DNA from: Albugo candida
Lineage: Eukaryota; Oomycota; Peronosporomycetes; Albuginales
Direction of reading: 5' to 3'
DNA: 64,000 bases
Assembly: GCA_040437565.1 (NCBI GenBank)
Contig: JBDOQK010000003.1
Location: forward strand, 806,001 to 870,000
Within the stretch, counting starts at the first letter, position 1; every line of letters starts with the position of its first letter. Made by a program: the position numbers and the translations under genes. This document shows positions 15,001-20,988 of this stretch, in pieces. Below the pieces are notes generated by a model, which was not told the origin of the DNA, did no database searches, and saw nothing but the letters and a program-made list of their open reading frames with translations.

Positions 15001-15443
15001 AATGTGATCTCGGACGCATTTTTAATTTTTCCAATATAAATGGGTGTCGAGGATTCGACCAAATGAACTAGTAAATCGAGCTTAAATGGCCGCAAATGAT
15101 GCACTATGGGCACCAGAAACGGCTCATATACAATACAAGATGCAAATGATTGCAAATAGGCATCAGCTGCTACTTGACTCAGTCCTTTGGAGCTGTGAAT
15201 GCTTTGCGCATCCCACTTGTATTTTTCTTGACATTGTTTTATCATCGGATGTTGAGTCAATCTCGACTCAGCTTGCAAAAGCCGATTTATTGCTGTTTGG
15301 AGCCATTGCAGACTCCGTAGATACTCATCAATGGAGACTAGTTTTGACATTATTAAGCTCGCAATGTCGTCTCCGCGGTCAACCAACCACTGCGATATTC
15401 GCTGGTAAAGTTTGATGGTACCGTTTTGTGAGTAACGGTGCAT
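1..15443 (-). CDS. MDN1: Midasin, giant AAA+ ATPase of 60S ribosome assembly (3' end outside window)
   Basis: One uninterrupted minus-strand frame of 5147 codons starts at the ATG at 15443 and is still open at base 3. Six Walker A motifs are readable: GPSGSGKT (about residue 410), GETGCGKT (745), GPTSAGKT (1187), GETGSGKT (1512), GSPGVGKS (1947) and GPPASGKS (2293). This is the six-AAA dynein-like ring of midasin, followed by a long linker and, at the window edge, an acidic Glu/Asp-rich stretch. Known family role: nuclear and nucleolar remodelling of pre-60S particles, removing assembly factors through the C-terminal MIDAS domain. That domain, a few hundred residues in other species, lies beyond base 1. 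No intron is needed, unusual here because most neighbours are split into small exons. The start is supported by the nearby divergent gene, which leaves only 81 bp upstream. Confidence 0.96.
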   Translation of the reverse strand, partial: MHRYSQNGTIKLYQRISQWLVDRGDDIASLIMSKLVSIDEYLRSLQWLQTAINRLLQAESRLTQHPMIKQCQEKYKWDAQSIHSSKGLSQVAADAYLQSFASCIVYEPFLVPIVHHLRPFKLDLLVHLVESSTPIYIGKIKNASEITFTRCRDLSHAKQLIIAALSNVLRLLPNELPIALQFCNSTSGFLDLLSFTQADNALENETRERQLCILQTVYRLLSMYPLDFRSTWDYSILMRFCFHSDCQLRWFAARSAAIVLNMSNQTRTHLLKSLKLDAEGLAAQAARAIAKDNCLDPNHSDLIRASIEEFERASRYEEASVTLLENGALDKIFIKQFSESDQIVPIQPHESLHNIFGVVFQDRLSLAFQHLRDEDATRTYKNIIMTQSTKKNIQSLAIAIQSRQPILLTGPSGSGKTAVIREVARLSGNRNNLLEIHLDDQTDTKTLFGSYVCTDIQGEFIWQPGAITTAARQGKWILIEDVDRAPFELLAALDPLLESGEMEIPGRGGENIKAHANFQFIATIAGHQNRKRWQFSAWAVIDMDILSQNEYIEILKASYASIPLFLMDRIMKTFRVVTCESNEDNTMHLWKMARRDYGRAFSLRDLLKWCNRICTFCYAEAIENSNASRNGYVTEEDRFHILVEAIDVFCAGIRDATTRIQAACIVGTLWDIECSRVQHYVSEQKPAVSSNEYGIKIGRVSLPTQPVRPDNIVMPTSSTRLVMTKHTLRFLEKISAAVDIGEPVLLIGETGCGKTAMIQHLAASLNQPLAVQNLNIQSESSDLIGGYKPVELALIARPLYLQFVDLFTSTFSQKSNTAYLSLVHDAWKQKDWKKFLRGLRKAVVMARKSLTNKQTAWQSNDSPIVKRQKCMVSHPKSLLSAWDTFHFDLDRFERQKEQIENHFAFQFVEGVLVQALRHGHWILLDEINLASAETLERISTLLESDQSAFSIVERGDVESIKPHPNFRIFGSMNPSTDVGKRDLPPSLRHRFTEIYVDECLSPQDLMQVVEHTLAFQATDGDNKSLSQTIVSFYLETKQLADTRLSDGANQKPRYSLRTLCRALYIANILVQRGYGIPRTLYEAFSSTFCTLLDHDSRTFIEQKIRSTFAKQLKPKELSRAPPRPGGRQSQHEYVLVQSYWIPKTSYCEPNDWSVADPLTNQKQFVLTKTVEANLCHIARAAMIGKFPVLLQGPTSAGKTSLIMYLAQRIGQKCIRINNHEHTDLQEYLGAYVSDPKTGKLVFREGGLVQAVRNGWWIILDELNLAPTDVLEALNRLLDDHRELFITETQEVIRPNDRFLLFATQNPPGLYGGRKILSKAFRNRFLEIQMEEVPSKELEEILCQRCAIPPSFCSLLIEIMKVLQYRRQQSHLFAGKSGYITTRDLLRWAERRPLTKLQLAEQGYCLLAERLRKDEEKTVIRQVLEEKCNVQLNIDALYDGQQSRDDYDQGVVNETGEIEREAIWGTAAHFQSVQEMIHSGEYSAAAGLEQISVTKSLRRLFSLVGRCLQHGEPVLLVGETGSGKTTVCQLYALLLQQPLYLFNCHQNTETSDIVGCFRPNRKKEELAIELKASLRRLVSYLQRSTIEISCMIQRELDQLETKADATVDNVITLYQRLKPELLRIADEEFQALIVSMDCLIQRYGCIFEWYDGPLVKSMKEGGILLLDEVNLAQDAVLERLNSVLEPTRTLLLSEKGDSVEEVKAHPKWRILATMNPGGDFGKRELSPALRNRFTEIWVPSAANLNEFQVFVHDRLVRFPKSLHLEPLCGPILDFIEYFNHFGRVGGRGGVSITLRDVLTWIHFIQEVTKEGSNERPNADKWVAFVQGAALAVLDGLGLGLDQPPQIISRIRDEAYKKLLEMIPQAQSSGRQQALLSLQIIQNMADSNLISALSASNEMVSNDKLFGISPFFIPRKELGQKPMMFSIRSPATYSNLFRVLRGLQVRRPILLEGSPGVGKSSLIQALAQASGHHLVRINLSEQTDISDLFGSDLPAPTNTTENDEINQDFCGVFEWSDGVFLRALKAGGWILLDELNLASQSVLEGLNACLDHRGTVYIPELDKSFACSPDFRIFGAQNPLRQGGGRKGLPKSFLNRFTRVLVECLEESDLLFISESLYPELQELIVDQKDGSKIGLLTLLVQFTMTIHKDTMITHSYGRQGAPWEFNLRDILRLCELIKEHINRLPDLDTSDSVQKCAMYYANLVYINRFRLQSDRDRARERLTMLLPQHDSTWLEAYPVALDLSPNELRVGRAVLARKGALNLHSVRSIPPVSLQTLWRPMEALIHCVNRDWPALLVGPPASGKSGSVRLLASLTGHKLHEIVLSAGFDASELLGCFEQVDLNRLVLSLHQRVVMVSEVILPGMMVHLTEERFAGQSESLRTTIADTTALWSALMRIYKEDRVEISAANAERASSSQTIKSTQQMHRIAELLSLLSPFSDRHNLKGLRAEFDHLSKMVKNSACTSNAAQFEWVDGTLLQAMKCGDWVLLENVNFCPASVLDRLNALLEPNGELVVNECGLVRGQLRIIKPHPDFRIFLSMDAQHGEISRAMRNRCVEIALIPLPYSPSIGKECARIMDCKHIVAACGIVSRELVERMVAVHSEILGIQHSSKTRQSFKISSLGVNLSDINDRNLANWAQLLQNERARMVSMRFALHRSFERAYGRDLLQIPQIASILASILAEASETDESEDGIKLVRMPFEALTAPTASTSTVFAVGQDCEQWVLERHFWQLNLLLSSKASVHSSYEGEIIWPDCLAGSESSTSTQVLLQAQKHLYPARVFDRLSDRLALSPFSILRIISSLQCNLYKQKPSMLSNQLTFLYHKFLQYKWKTSVDIAWYKLFGRFLRECLSSKSIYTQLLSKFEALSYQPKQEMLDLLLRFEWYRFCQVEQYNAVDVAIRAVLDASLSHGQKHEGDQPSSKRVKVATPEPSWTLLQQIYLLHHPQAREVASNGGNNVRYRSLQGLIMRLRENPDEFRLFSTLYTLLRGMEQSIVSLALDLPHIEQLEELLWKKSVFILILDSIPANCKAKVFDWTRFLIFWSWLYKTWRPVLLECLSLRSLLDQFEDVQSRLDTLLGSKSRKMTLWKYGGHALLPANAEEWLAWKTLEYIATAYFSLEHRLESLQCGQNAEPNTLTIWTLIYDLDTAAHQQTPQVQKSLVRVHPILFTEQSDREELMHAFCECNYLRNGENGLLKQNKVLEYPALLLEKLTRQRDFVTKWLHDRVFYLNERRGFSGDAYGDTDEDVEAVSLVSLKADQDPSVSSVPLGRPILLFDHTESDPIATRMKQAIVNVQLSALYESRALRLELLVIVSVLGIVNAFDLEDSYLTFVKERIDSMLQTLRECVKALLRLQTRSPASIFIYQDLIWQGKALQVSCSQELVRQYVTRLRQYLTTIVADTHRFLRISSSQNPEILSLLVHSSGNGKRSGNSFTSTLTSLQYKKMRGFPQMFRNGDGAELLRQLECCVKTSTSSSSSGCALIESYYQVSRMKGLRDYLFDLQTSDTQHLTFQYGKELLIYTLLAFFKAIPSDKMELYRQIRSQINLFREAHSTFQPQTLTDLLLRWNDSCLNTHVRSLIVPLLSECNQANASELSIGSIFAHLGLLRVKLLSPSVPVDPLAKAVLKKKALLERLAVHTFQHAADQVAIDSGLVDHHLLCPKSALAVTHKAAEKLKLVAIERFEVKDSSACSVPSTQFTELFWDIQQLQKTILSSERIRAILTAASKLLKVPNTSPLSLSECQQLLDEVDGIDKTVESVLRQWRHKYGPSFYDILDPILGAIHLIKEGIALTASSLLDKKQNEHYLGTTKHQLVQSLSQTNIPIIPRDYEKPRSYMLKIMSLEQSRLDDLFGEEDVDLMLMEHSLYWLLRSYKCGQKTCLKDVRAVFDAFLKLWQLKKDEIEAKEKEENAFMKYKLRTTEILSDEAMKEAEFRKEYPDYISQDFGINDDTACNEDVASGTASSCIMDLATIEIFSFYHEQLYGETRQSVSYLDRDTVMRAFTMMHKVRHVVGNMPRDKSLDTQIAHLTYLTTILSQAELNHNSNVKAFQRDSNVNEMMRIASPLLRLLTKLQTLLRQWPEHAILQQLVTTAIQILHFDIDSPLGRTSSAVQLLLRKAQEWEAYAASQVSIKEELQPLTQIVARWRQIELHSWPQLLELREQKFRSAAKQTWPHLYSILTGNNELQAECDVDVQTYRSVDVLPWCVWVLASSSAEETTDEWLCNLFDALDAYLRTSSLGQFQQRLTLLDSFYNQLDVEISSISIDQRKQSNWLHAWKVKNILYHLRRYYSQHWPFIKHEWDSMKARIQKKLVEFCKLCRWDEQTYYSLQESADKSHRKLSKLCREYEDDILARPMQAFLDRAMDGQVSQADGFTAIDVTWKELHDAHDLEFLSEADVPIIHLSPVTIPSDRMTNISNSYVSQCQYLSQLPKLTRKVIKYTQRDIMDAEHVLQRQNVHFVCEMVCASIFERLRKFKEAASAVANKATGDAEEHRSYRLPKGAKKKALLDLLGELKAHGFRHLMAQLPSQLQCMLHLFTLEAPKIKHLELDLSESKSISTLASKLAKGEGIYKALKWSWDRAELYYYRLVEQVTALRFRVSKAYSSDLSLHEVIQLRGYSENMLHICLQQRQVLLQTTRRHVKLVEFLDRFRELKTWCDIHLEKEGEDLCMVTKWFARQKETILHIQQPLRELEATINVAMETSEYVCETKDSIKSILQEGFALVKRLEANVSAQFSPSRDILIENAKGIDSLLSCLCKLRETTTRARIIPSFGYGELIPYVEEMSEQESIWLGKSASKAIMTKDDASDDTVQRFVRASDSILETILLAVQALKESESVTQPEGIIPQMHRLERDISQARIGEILEHLNTLESMLMSMYNKVTQNDSSNHLRNTLKSSLSTLQALLPSIVQVQLISRQYLVNYILTHKAVVKFNYIIIRVFRNLLEHGFCRGQEEDGEDENEQDGETQAGKEFDGTGMGQGEGKKDVSDQIEDEEQLLGLRDDPVTNETESAEKQPPDDTGLEMENDFEGSMQDAPDQDNEEEDEQDDGEELDREMGDVDQEDENLVDNKLWGEDSDDDNEDVDPEKEKFDENARSDGAQAMEDEIRGKNEDQENNGTEAKDEACEAQNQEAESKNEETEPVDELTEDDAVN

Positions 15444-15524
15444 TTCCTTGGCAAACCTTAATGACTCGCTAATTCACGCTAAACTAGGACAATCGTGCCT
15501 TTGATTGGATAGCATCGAATCGAA
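15444..15524. promoter_or_regulatory. Short bidirectional promoter between MDN1 and PWP1
   Basis: Only 81 bp separate the start codons of two divergent genes, so both promoters and 5' leaders must share this segment. I recognise no specific box. Both products belong to ribosome biogenesis, so joint control is plausible but inferred. Confidence 0.5.
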
Positions 15525-17258
15525 ATGATCTCGGCGTTGACATGGGTTCCGAAAGGAGCGTCGAGACAAATGCCGGAAAAGCACAAAATGACAGATGAAG
15601 AACTCACTATGATGCAGGAGATGGTGATGGAAAACGAAGAACAGGAGGCTGATAACAAGGTCTTAAAAGATATACCTGAAGATGAAATTTCAGATCTGCC
15701 GGCATCTTTTCATATGGAGACGTACGATGAGGAAGAGAATGATATTGCAATCAAAAGTTGTATTGGATCCTCTCTCGAGGAGGATAAACAACTATCAGAC
15801 GAAGAAATTACCGATCAGGATATGCAGGATGACGAGGAAATTGATGTGAGTCGACTGAAGCTTGACGAAGAAGATGAGAAAGACTTGGAACTTGACCGTG
15901 AAGATCTTGAGATTCGACCTAATGATATCGTCATCTTAGTTGCCAACACAGAAGACGACTTTAGCAATTTGGAAGTTCAAATTTATGATGAGGAAAATGG
16001 GTCGCTTTATGTTCATCATGAGATCAATCTTCCAGATTTCCCGTTGTGCTTGTCGTGGATGGATTTTAATCCGGTGCCAGCAGATCCAACCAAGGGATTG
16101 GAAAGCGGTAGTTTTGTTGCAGTTGGAACTTTTAAACCCGGAATTGAGATTTGGAATTTGGATATATTGGACGTACTAGAGCCCTCAGCAATTCTTGGAG
16201 GTGAAGAAGAAAGTATGCGTAAAAATGTTATGCCAAAGGCAAGCAGTAAGAAAGATCGGCAGATACGACTACGACATGGTAGCCATACAGATGCAGTCAT
16301 GTCTTTGGACTGGAATCATACTCACCGAAATATGCTAGTTAGTGGATCTGCTGACCATACTGTCAAAGTCTGGGACATTATGACACAGAAATGTCTGCAC
16401 ACTATGCAGCATCACACTAACAAAGTTCAGTGCGTGAGATGGAATCCATCCGAAACAACCGTCCTTGCAACGGCTTCCTTTGACCATCGCCTGCTAGTTC
16501 TTGATGGGCGTCATCCAGATGCATTCTCATCTTTTCCGCTAAGCGCGGATGTGGAATCTATAGCTTGGGCTCCGTATCAGCCAAACAAACTGGTCGCAGC
16601 TACAGAAGATGGTGTTGTGGTTTGTTACGATGTTCGAATGAATGCATCTGAGCCGCTGACTCGCTTTCAAGCGCATGCTGGAACAGTGTCGGCAGTGTCA
16701 TTTGCCGCTCAGATACCAGGAATGTTTTCAACTGCAGGAATTGATAAAACCGTGAAAANNNNNNNNNNNNNNNNNNNNNNNNNNNNNNNNNNNNNNNNNN
16801 NNNNNNNNNNNNNNNNNNNNNNNNNNNNNNNNNNNNNNNNNNNNNNNNNNNNNNNNNNGTGAAAATTTGGGATCTGCTACATTTTGATAAAGAACCAAAA
16901 TGCATTGCAACAAAAGAAATGAATGTGGTACGTGACTGTGTTTCACAATTGTTATTGATTGCCAAATTTTATTGTGTCGCTGCTGCAGGGCGGTCTATAT
17001 GCAATGTCCTTCTGTATCGATACTCCGTTTTTGCTAGGATGTGGTGGAGCAAGTGGTACTTTGGCATTATGGGAAAGTTCTGAGAAATGTGTTATCGAAG
17101 AGCATTTTCAATCACGTGTTCAGAAAAATCAGCAAGCAAGTGTACTTGCAGCTGCTGAAGTAGGTGAAATTGCAGCAACATTACACGCTGTGGATACGCA
17201 AGCTTCCACAAAGCAGAAAAAGAAAAAGCCCAAGAAGAAGCGATCTTCACAAGAATAA
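15525..17258 (+). CDS. PWP1: PWP1-family WD40 protein, ribosome biogenesis
   Basis: The N-terminus (MISALTWVPKGASRQMP) matches the PWP1 family start, followed by an acidic segment (residues about 25-130) and WD40 repeats with clear dipeptide ends such as DHTVKVWD and DKTVKIWD. The tail is lysine-rich (KQKKKKPKKKR), a likely nucleolar signal. Two coding segments: 15525-16927 and 16989-17258, with a 61-nt intron (gtacgt...ctgcag). A 100-N gap at 16759-16858 lies inside exon 1, flanked by the same 7 bases (gtgaaaa). Removing gap plus one copy gives a continuous protein of 521 aa, in the usual range for the family. PWP1 is a nucleolar/chromatin WD40 protein linked to rRNA synthesis and 60S maturation. 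It is divergent from MDN1. Confidence 0.92.
16759..16858. other. Assembly gap (100 N) inside PWP1
   Basis: Exactly 100 N. The 7 bases before it (16752-16758) are repeated right after it (16859-16865), and joining at that overlap keeps the WD40 frame. The gap is probably of zero real length. Confidence 0.9.
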
Positions 17259-17371
17259 ACTGTTGCAATCATATAAACTATAGAAGGCTACTGTAACGAA
17301 TCTTGATCTATCCTACTTTCATGTACCACACAATAGTAAACATCTTCTACGACCACTCCCAGTTTCTTTTG

Positions 17372-20300
17372 ATGGATCATCACTCACGATTCCCAACTTC
17401 TTCCGCGCCTTCGACGGCGTCTTTCGAGGACTACAGTGCCATCGACACGTCTTTTTTACAAACGCAACCTTCTCAAACGCTTCAATTTGACGAACCGTAC
17501 GCTACCCCATCTCGGTCGTATGAATTTATTGAATCTGTTGCCGATTCTTCGCTTCCCAACCAGATGAAAAGTCTCAAATTTGAAGAAGCAGTTGAAGAAG
17601 AGGATGAAAATGATGGTCAGAACCATTATGATGCAGTACTTCCAAAAGAACTCCCTGCCCACGCGTGTGCGTACTGCGGTCTTCATGATCCTGCGTCGGT
17701 TGTCAAGTGTGTTGCGACCGACAAATGGTTTTGTAATTCCCGTGGAAATACTTCTGGCTCGCACATAATCCAACATTTGGTGCGGTCGAAGAATAAAGAA
17801 GTCGCTTTACATCCGGATTCTCCGTTAGGTGAAACAGTTCTGGAATGTTACAATTGCGGATGTCGTAATGTATTTCTGCTTGGTTTTATTCCCGCCAAAC
17901 AAGATTCCGTTGTGGTACTACTGTGTCGAGATCCGTGTTTGCAGATGAACGCGTTGAAAGATATGAGCTGGGATATGTCACAATGGCTCCCACTTATTGA
18001 AGATCGTAGTTTTCTGTCGTGGCTGGTCAAAATTCCGTCGGAATATGAGCAATTGAGAGCAAGGCAGATAAGTGCAAATCAGATTGCAAAATTGGAAGAA
18101 TTGTGGCGGGAAAACCCTCTGGCTACATTGGAAGATGTGGATCGTCCAGGTGTGGATGACGAGGTTGCGCCCGTTCTTGAACGATACGACGATGGATATC
18201 ACTATCAGAATATCTTTGCGCCGCTTGTCAAAATGGAATCGGACTATGACCGAAAAATGAAAGAAGCGCAGACGCAAGATAACGTACACGTTCGTTGGGA
18301 TCTTGGACTGAACAAAAAGAGGAATGCGATTTTCAGCTGTAATCGACCAGATTCTGAAATCAGACTGGTTCCAGGTGACGAAATTCGTTTGCGTCTGGGA
18401 CCTAGCTCGATTCTGCTGTATGGTGGAGAATGGGAGGGTTCAGGGCATGTGCTTCGCATTGAAGAGTCAGAAGTGACAATGGAGATGCGAAACAATGTTG
18501 TCCCAGTCGAGATAACAGATGGATTTCTAGTTGATTTCGTGTGGAAAGCGACCTCATTTGATCGCATGCAAGCAGCTATGAAGACATTTGCGGTTGACGA
18601 TACTTCACTGACTGGCTACCTGTATCACAAGATATTGGGACACGATGTCGATGTACAAGCTCTTCGAGTTCCCCGATCAATTGACACAAAGCTATTGGCT
18701 CCGGGTCTTCCGGAATTGAATCCGCCACAAATGGAAGCCGTCAGAGGGGTCTTATCACAGCCATTGAGCTTGATACAGGGACCTCCGGGTACTGGAAAAA
18801 CAGTGACTTCTGCATCAATCGTTTATCACATGTCACGGCAAAATATGGGTCAAGTCCTTGTTACTGCTCCTAGTAACATTGCGGTTGATCATCTAACCGC
18901 CAAGATTAGTGCGATCGGTCTGAAGGTTGTCCGATTGGCAGCCAAAAGCCGCGAGGCAGTGTCTTGCTCGGTCGAACATCTGTCCCTTCACACAATGGTC
19001 AAATTGCTTACATCGCCTGACAAAGCCGAGCTTCGTAAGTTGATGCAACTTAAGACCGATCAAGGCGAACTGTCTTCACAAGACGAGAAAAAGTTCAAGT
19101 CTCTCAAGCGTCAAGCAGAGCGGGAAATTCTGCAGGCTGCAGATGTAATATGCACCACTTGTGTGGGTGCTGGCGATCCACGCTTGTCAAACTTTAGATT
19201 TCGCCAAGTTTTGATCGATGAAGCTACCCAAGCCACGGAACCCGAATGTTTGATTCCTATCGTGCAAGGTGCAAAGCACGTCGTTATGGTAGGTGATCAT
19301 TGTCAACTTGGTCCCGTGGTCATGAATAAACGAGCGGCCAGCGCCGGCCTAAATCAATCGCTTTTCGATCGTCTGTTGAAATTGGATCATCGTCCTTTCC
19401 GACTCCGCGTACAGTATCGTATGCATCCCTGCTTGTCTGAATTCCCTTCAAACACATTTTACGAAGGAGAGCTACAAAATGGAGTCTCTTCGACTGAGCG
19501 GCAGTTGAAAAATCTGGATTTTCCATGGCCAAATCCCAACAAGCCAACGTTCTTCTATATCTGTTTGGGAGCGGAAGAAATCAGCTCGTCTGGAACAAGT
19601 TATCTCAATCGCACTGAAGCAAGCAATGTGGAAAAAATCGTGACTGCATTCCTAAAATGCGGAGTCCTACCGGCTCAAATTGGTGTCATCACTCCGTATG
19701 AAGGACAGCGGGCGTACGTTGTTAATTACATGCAACGTAATGGTTCCATGCGCGCTCAACTATACAAAGATGTCGAAGTCGCAAGTGTGGACTCGTTTCA
19801 AGGGCGTGAGAAGGATTTGATCATTCTGTCTTGTGTACGCTCTAATGAGAACCAAGGTATCGGTTTTTTGAGCGATCGAAGACGGCTGAATGTCGCGCTG
19901 ACTCGGGCGAAATATGGAGTTATCATTCTGGGCAATCCGCGCGTATTGGCAAAGCAAGAGCTGTGGAATCGATTACTGAATCACTACCGTGATCATCAAC
20001 TGGTTGTTGAAGGTCCGTTATCCAATCTTCAGCCCTCTTTCATGCAATTTCCCAAACCAAAGCAGAGTCGCTCAGGCAATGATGGAAATCGATACTCTCG
20101 TCCCCGAAATGGTCCATTACCTCCTCTGGACTCACGGTTTGATCCACGATACGATCACATGTCCATCCCGTCTAATGGAATGGGTGTGATGGGTGAACTT
20201 GGTCCTGAGTATGGAATGCCGCCGCCAGGTCCCATGGGATATGCACAGCATCACCCATCAAACTCGCACTCTCTTAATCATCAGCTACCTCACCAGCGTG

Positions 20301-20551
20301 TTCCTCGCGGGAATATGAATGCCAACAGTGGCGGATTTGGTCCTTTGACCCAAGATAACACTTCTCTGCACCCTCTTGGCACAGGGTTGGATGGACCCTT
20401 CACTCAAGCCGCTCAAACGCAACCGTTCAGTCAGTTGTCAGTGGGCGATAAATTTGGACTATCACAAGAAACGTTGTCGTACGATCAGAGTTTCCAAACG
20501 CAAAATATGGCAATGTCTCAAGATTTGCGCCACAGCCACGACTTTTATTAA
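17372..20551 (+). CDS. UPF1: Regulator of nonsense transcripts 1, SF1 RNA helicase
   Basis: Intronless. Order: N-terminal acidic/Ser-rich region; the CH zinc-knuckle domain that binds UPF2 (about residues 95-250, Cys/His pairs such as CAYCGLHDP and CYNCGC); a stalk/1B region; then the SF1 helicase core. Motifs: GPPGTGKT near residue 470, [38 protein letters not shown] and VALTRAKYG, all typical of UPF1. The tail is Pro/Gly-rich and ends in several SQ/TQ sites (e.g. SQETLS, MSQDL), like the phospho-regulated C-terminus of animal UPF1. Known role: ATP-dependent 5'-3' unwinding in cytoplasmic nonsense-mediated decay. The frame is open upstream, and an ATG at 17321 is possible. I chose 17372 ([11 protein letters not shown]) because the upstream stretch looks like leader. 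Length from there is 1059 aa. Confidence 0.96.
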   Translation: MDHHSRFPTSSAPSTASFEDYSAIDTSFLQTQPSQTLQFDEPYATPSRSYEFIESVADSSLPNQMKSLKFEEAVEEEDENDGQNHYDAVLPKELPAHACAYCGLHDPASVVKCVATDKWFCNSRGNTSGSHIIQHLVRSKNKEVALHPDSPLGETVLECYNCGCRNVFLLGFIPAKQDSVVVLLCRDPCLQMNALKDMSWDMSQWLPLIEDRSFLSWLVKIPSEYEQLRARQISANQIAKLEELWRENPLATLEDVDRPGVDDEVAPVLERYDDGYHYQNIFAPLVKMESDYDRKMKEAQTQDNVHVRWDLGLNKKRNAIFSCNRPDSEIRLVPGDEIRLRLGPSSILLYGGEWEGSGHVLRIEESEVTMEMRNNVVPVEITDGFLVDFVWKATSFDRMQAAMKTFAVDDTSLTGYLYHKILGHDVDVQALRVPRSIDTKLLAPGLPELNPPQMEAVRGVLSQPLSLIQGPPGTGKTVTSASIVYHMSRQNMGQVLVTAPSNIAVDHLTAKISAIGLKVVRLAAKSREAVSCSVEHLSLHTMVKLLTSPDKAELRKLMQLKTDQGELSSQDEKKFKSLKRQAEREILQAADVICTTCVGAGDPRLSNFRFRQVLIDEATQATEPECLIPIVQGAKHVVMVGDHCQLGPVVMNKRAASAGLNQSLFDRLLKLDHRPFRLRVQYRMHPCLSEFPSNTFYEGELQNGVSSTERQLKNLDFPWPNPNKPTFFYICLGAEEISSSGTSYLNRTEASNVEKIVTAFLKCGVLPAQIGVITPYEGQRAYVVNYMQRNGSMRAQLYKDVEVASVDSFQGREKDLIILSCVRSNENQGIGFLSDRRRLNVALTRAKYGVIILGNPRVLAKQELWNRLLNHYRDHQLVVEGPLSNLQPSFMQFPKPKQSRSGNDGNRYSRPRNGPLPPLDSRFDPRYDHMSIPSNGMGVMGELGPEYGMPPPGPMGYAQHHPSNSHSLNHQLPHQRVPRGNMNANSGGFGPLTQDNTSLHPLGTGLDGPFTQAAQTQPFSQLSVGDKFGLSQETLSYDQSFQTQNMAMSQDLRHSHDFY

Positions 20552-20988
20552 AGCTGTCATTTTGCATCATTCCGAATTCAAGCGATATCATCACCACTTG
20601 ACGCCATGGTAGGCTGATACTATGGAATCGACTCTGTCTAAGTACTTGAGCTAGCCGAGCATCAAGCTCGCTTTGAGTAGAGGTGCTCGAAAGGGATATG
20701 ATTGCAGATAGGGCCATCAGTGTTTACAGGAAAAGCAAGTAACATGCTTTCTTTGGAATTCTAGGCATATAACTGTGCTGACTTGACTGCTTCGTTTCGT
20801 CCGCGGTTTGCGCTACCGGATCCGACCTTTTGAATGGGTGCCATTTTTTGTACCGGCGGAATCGTATGAGCTGATATTGGGACTTTCGTAATATGCTTAG
20901 TTTCCCAACGAAGAACCGCTTGATGTTGACTTCTGCGTCGAACTGATTGTCATTGCTTGTTTGGCGCATACGCACTGCTTGATACAGC
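20552..20988. other. Convergent intergenic region; possible tiny minus-strand gene
   Basis: 437 bp between two convergent stop codons, long for this locus. It mostly holds 3' untranslated sequence. On the minus strand a 48-codon reading can be built from an ATG at 20953, a small intron and a stop at 20761 (C-terminus AVKSAQLYA). Unspliced minus-strand frames also start at 20717 and near 20970. None resembles a family I know, so I do not call a gene. Confidence 0.3.

Noticed and set aside
17303-17371. Extended N-terminus for UPF1
   Set aside because: The frame opens with TTG; an ATG at 17321 exists, but the sequence before 17372 has no family resemblance and looks like leader.
19320-19957. 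Minus-strand frames opposite the UPF1 helicase core
   Set aside because: Antisense shadows of a conserved coding region with perfect helicase motifs on the plus strand.
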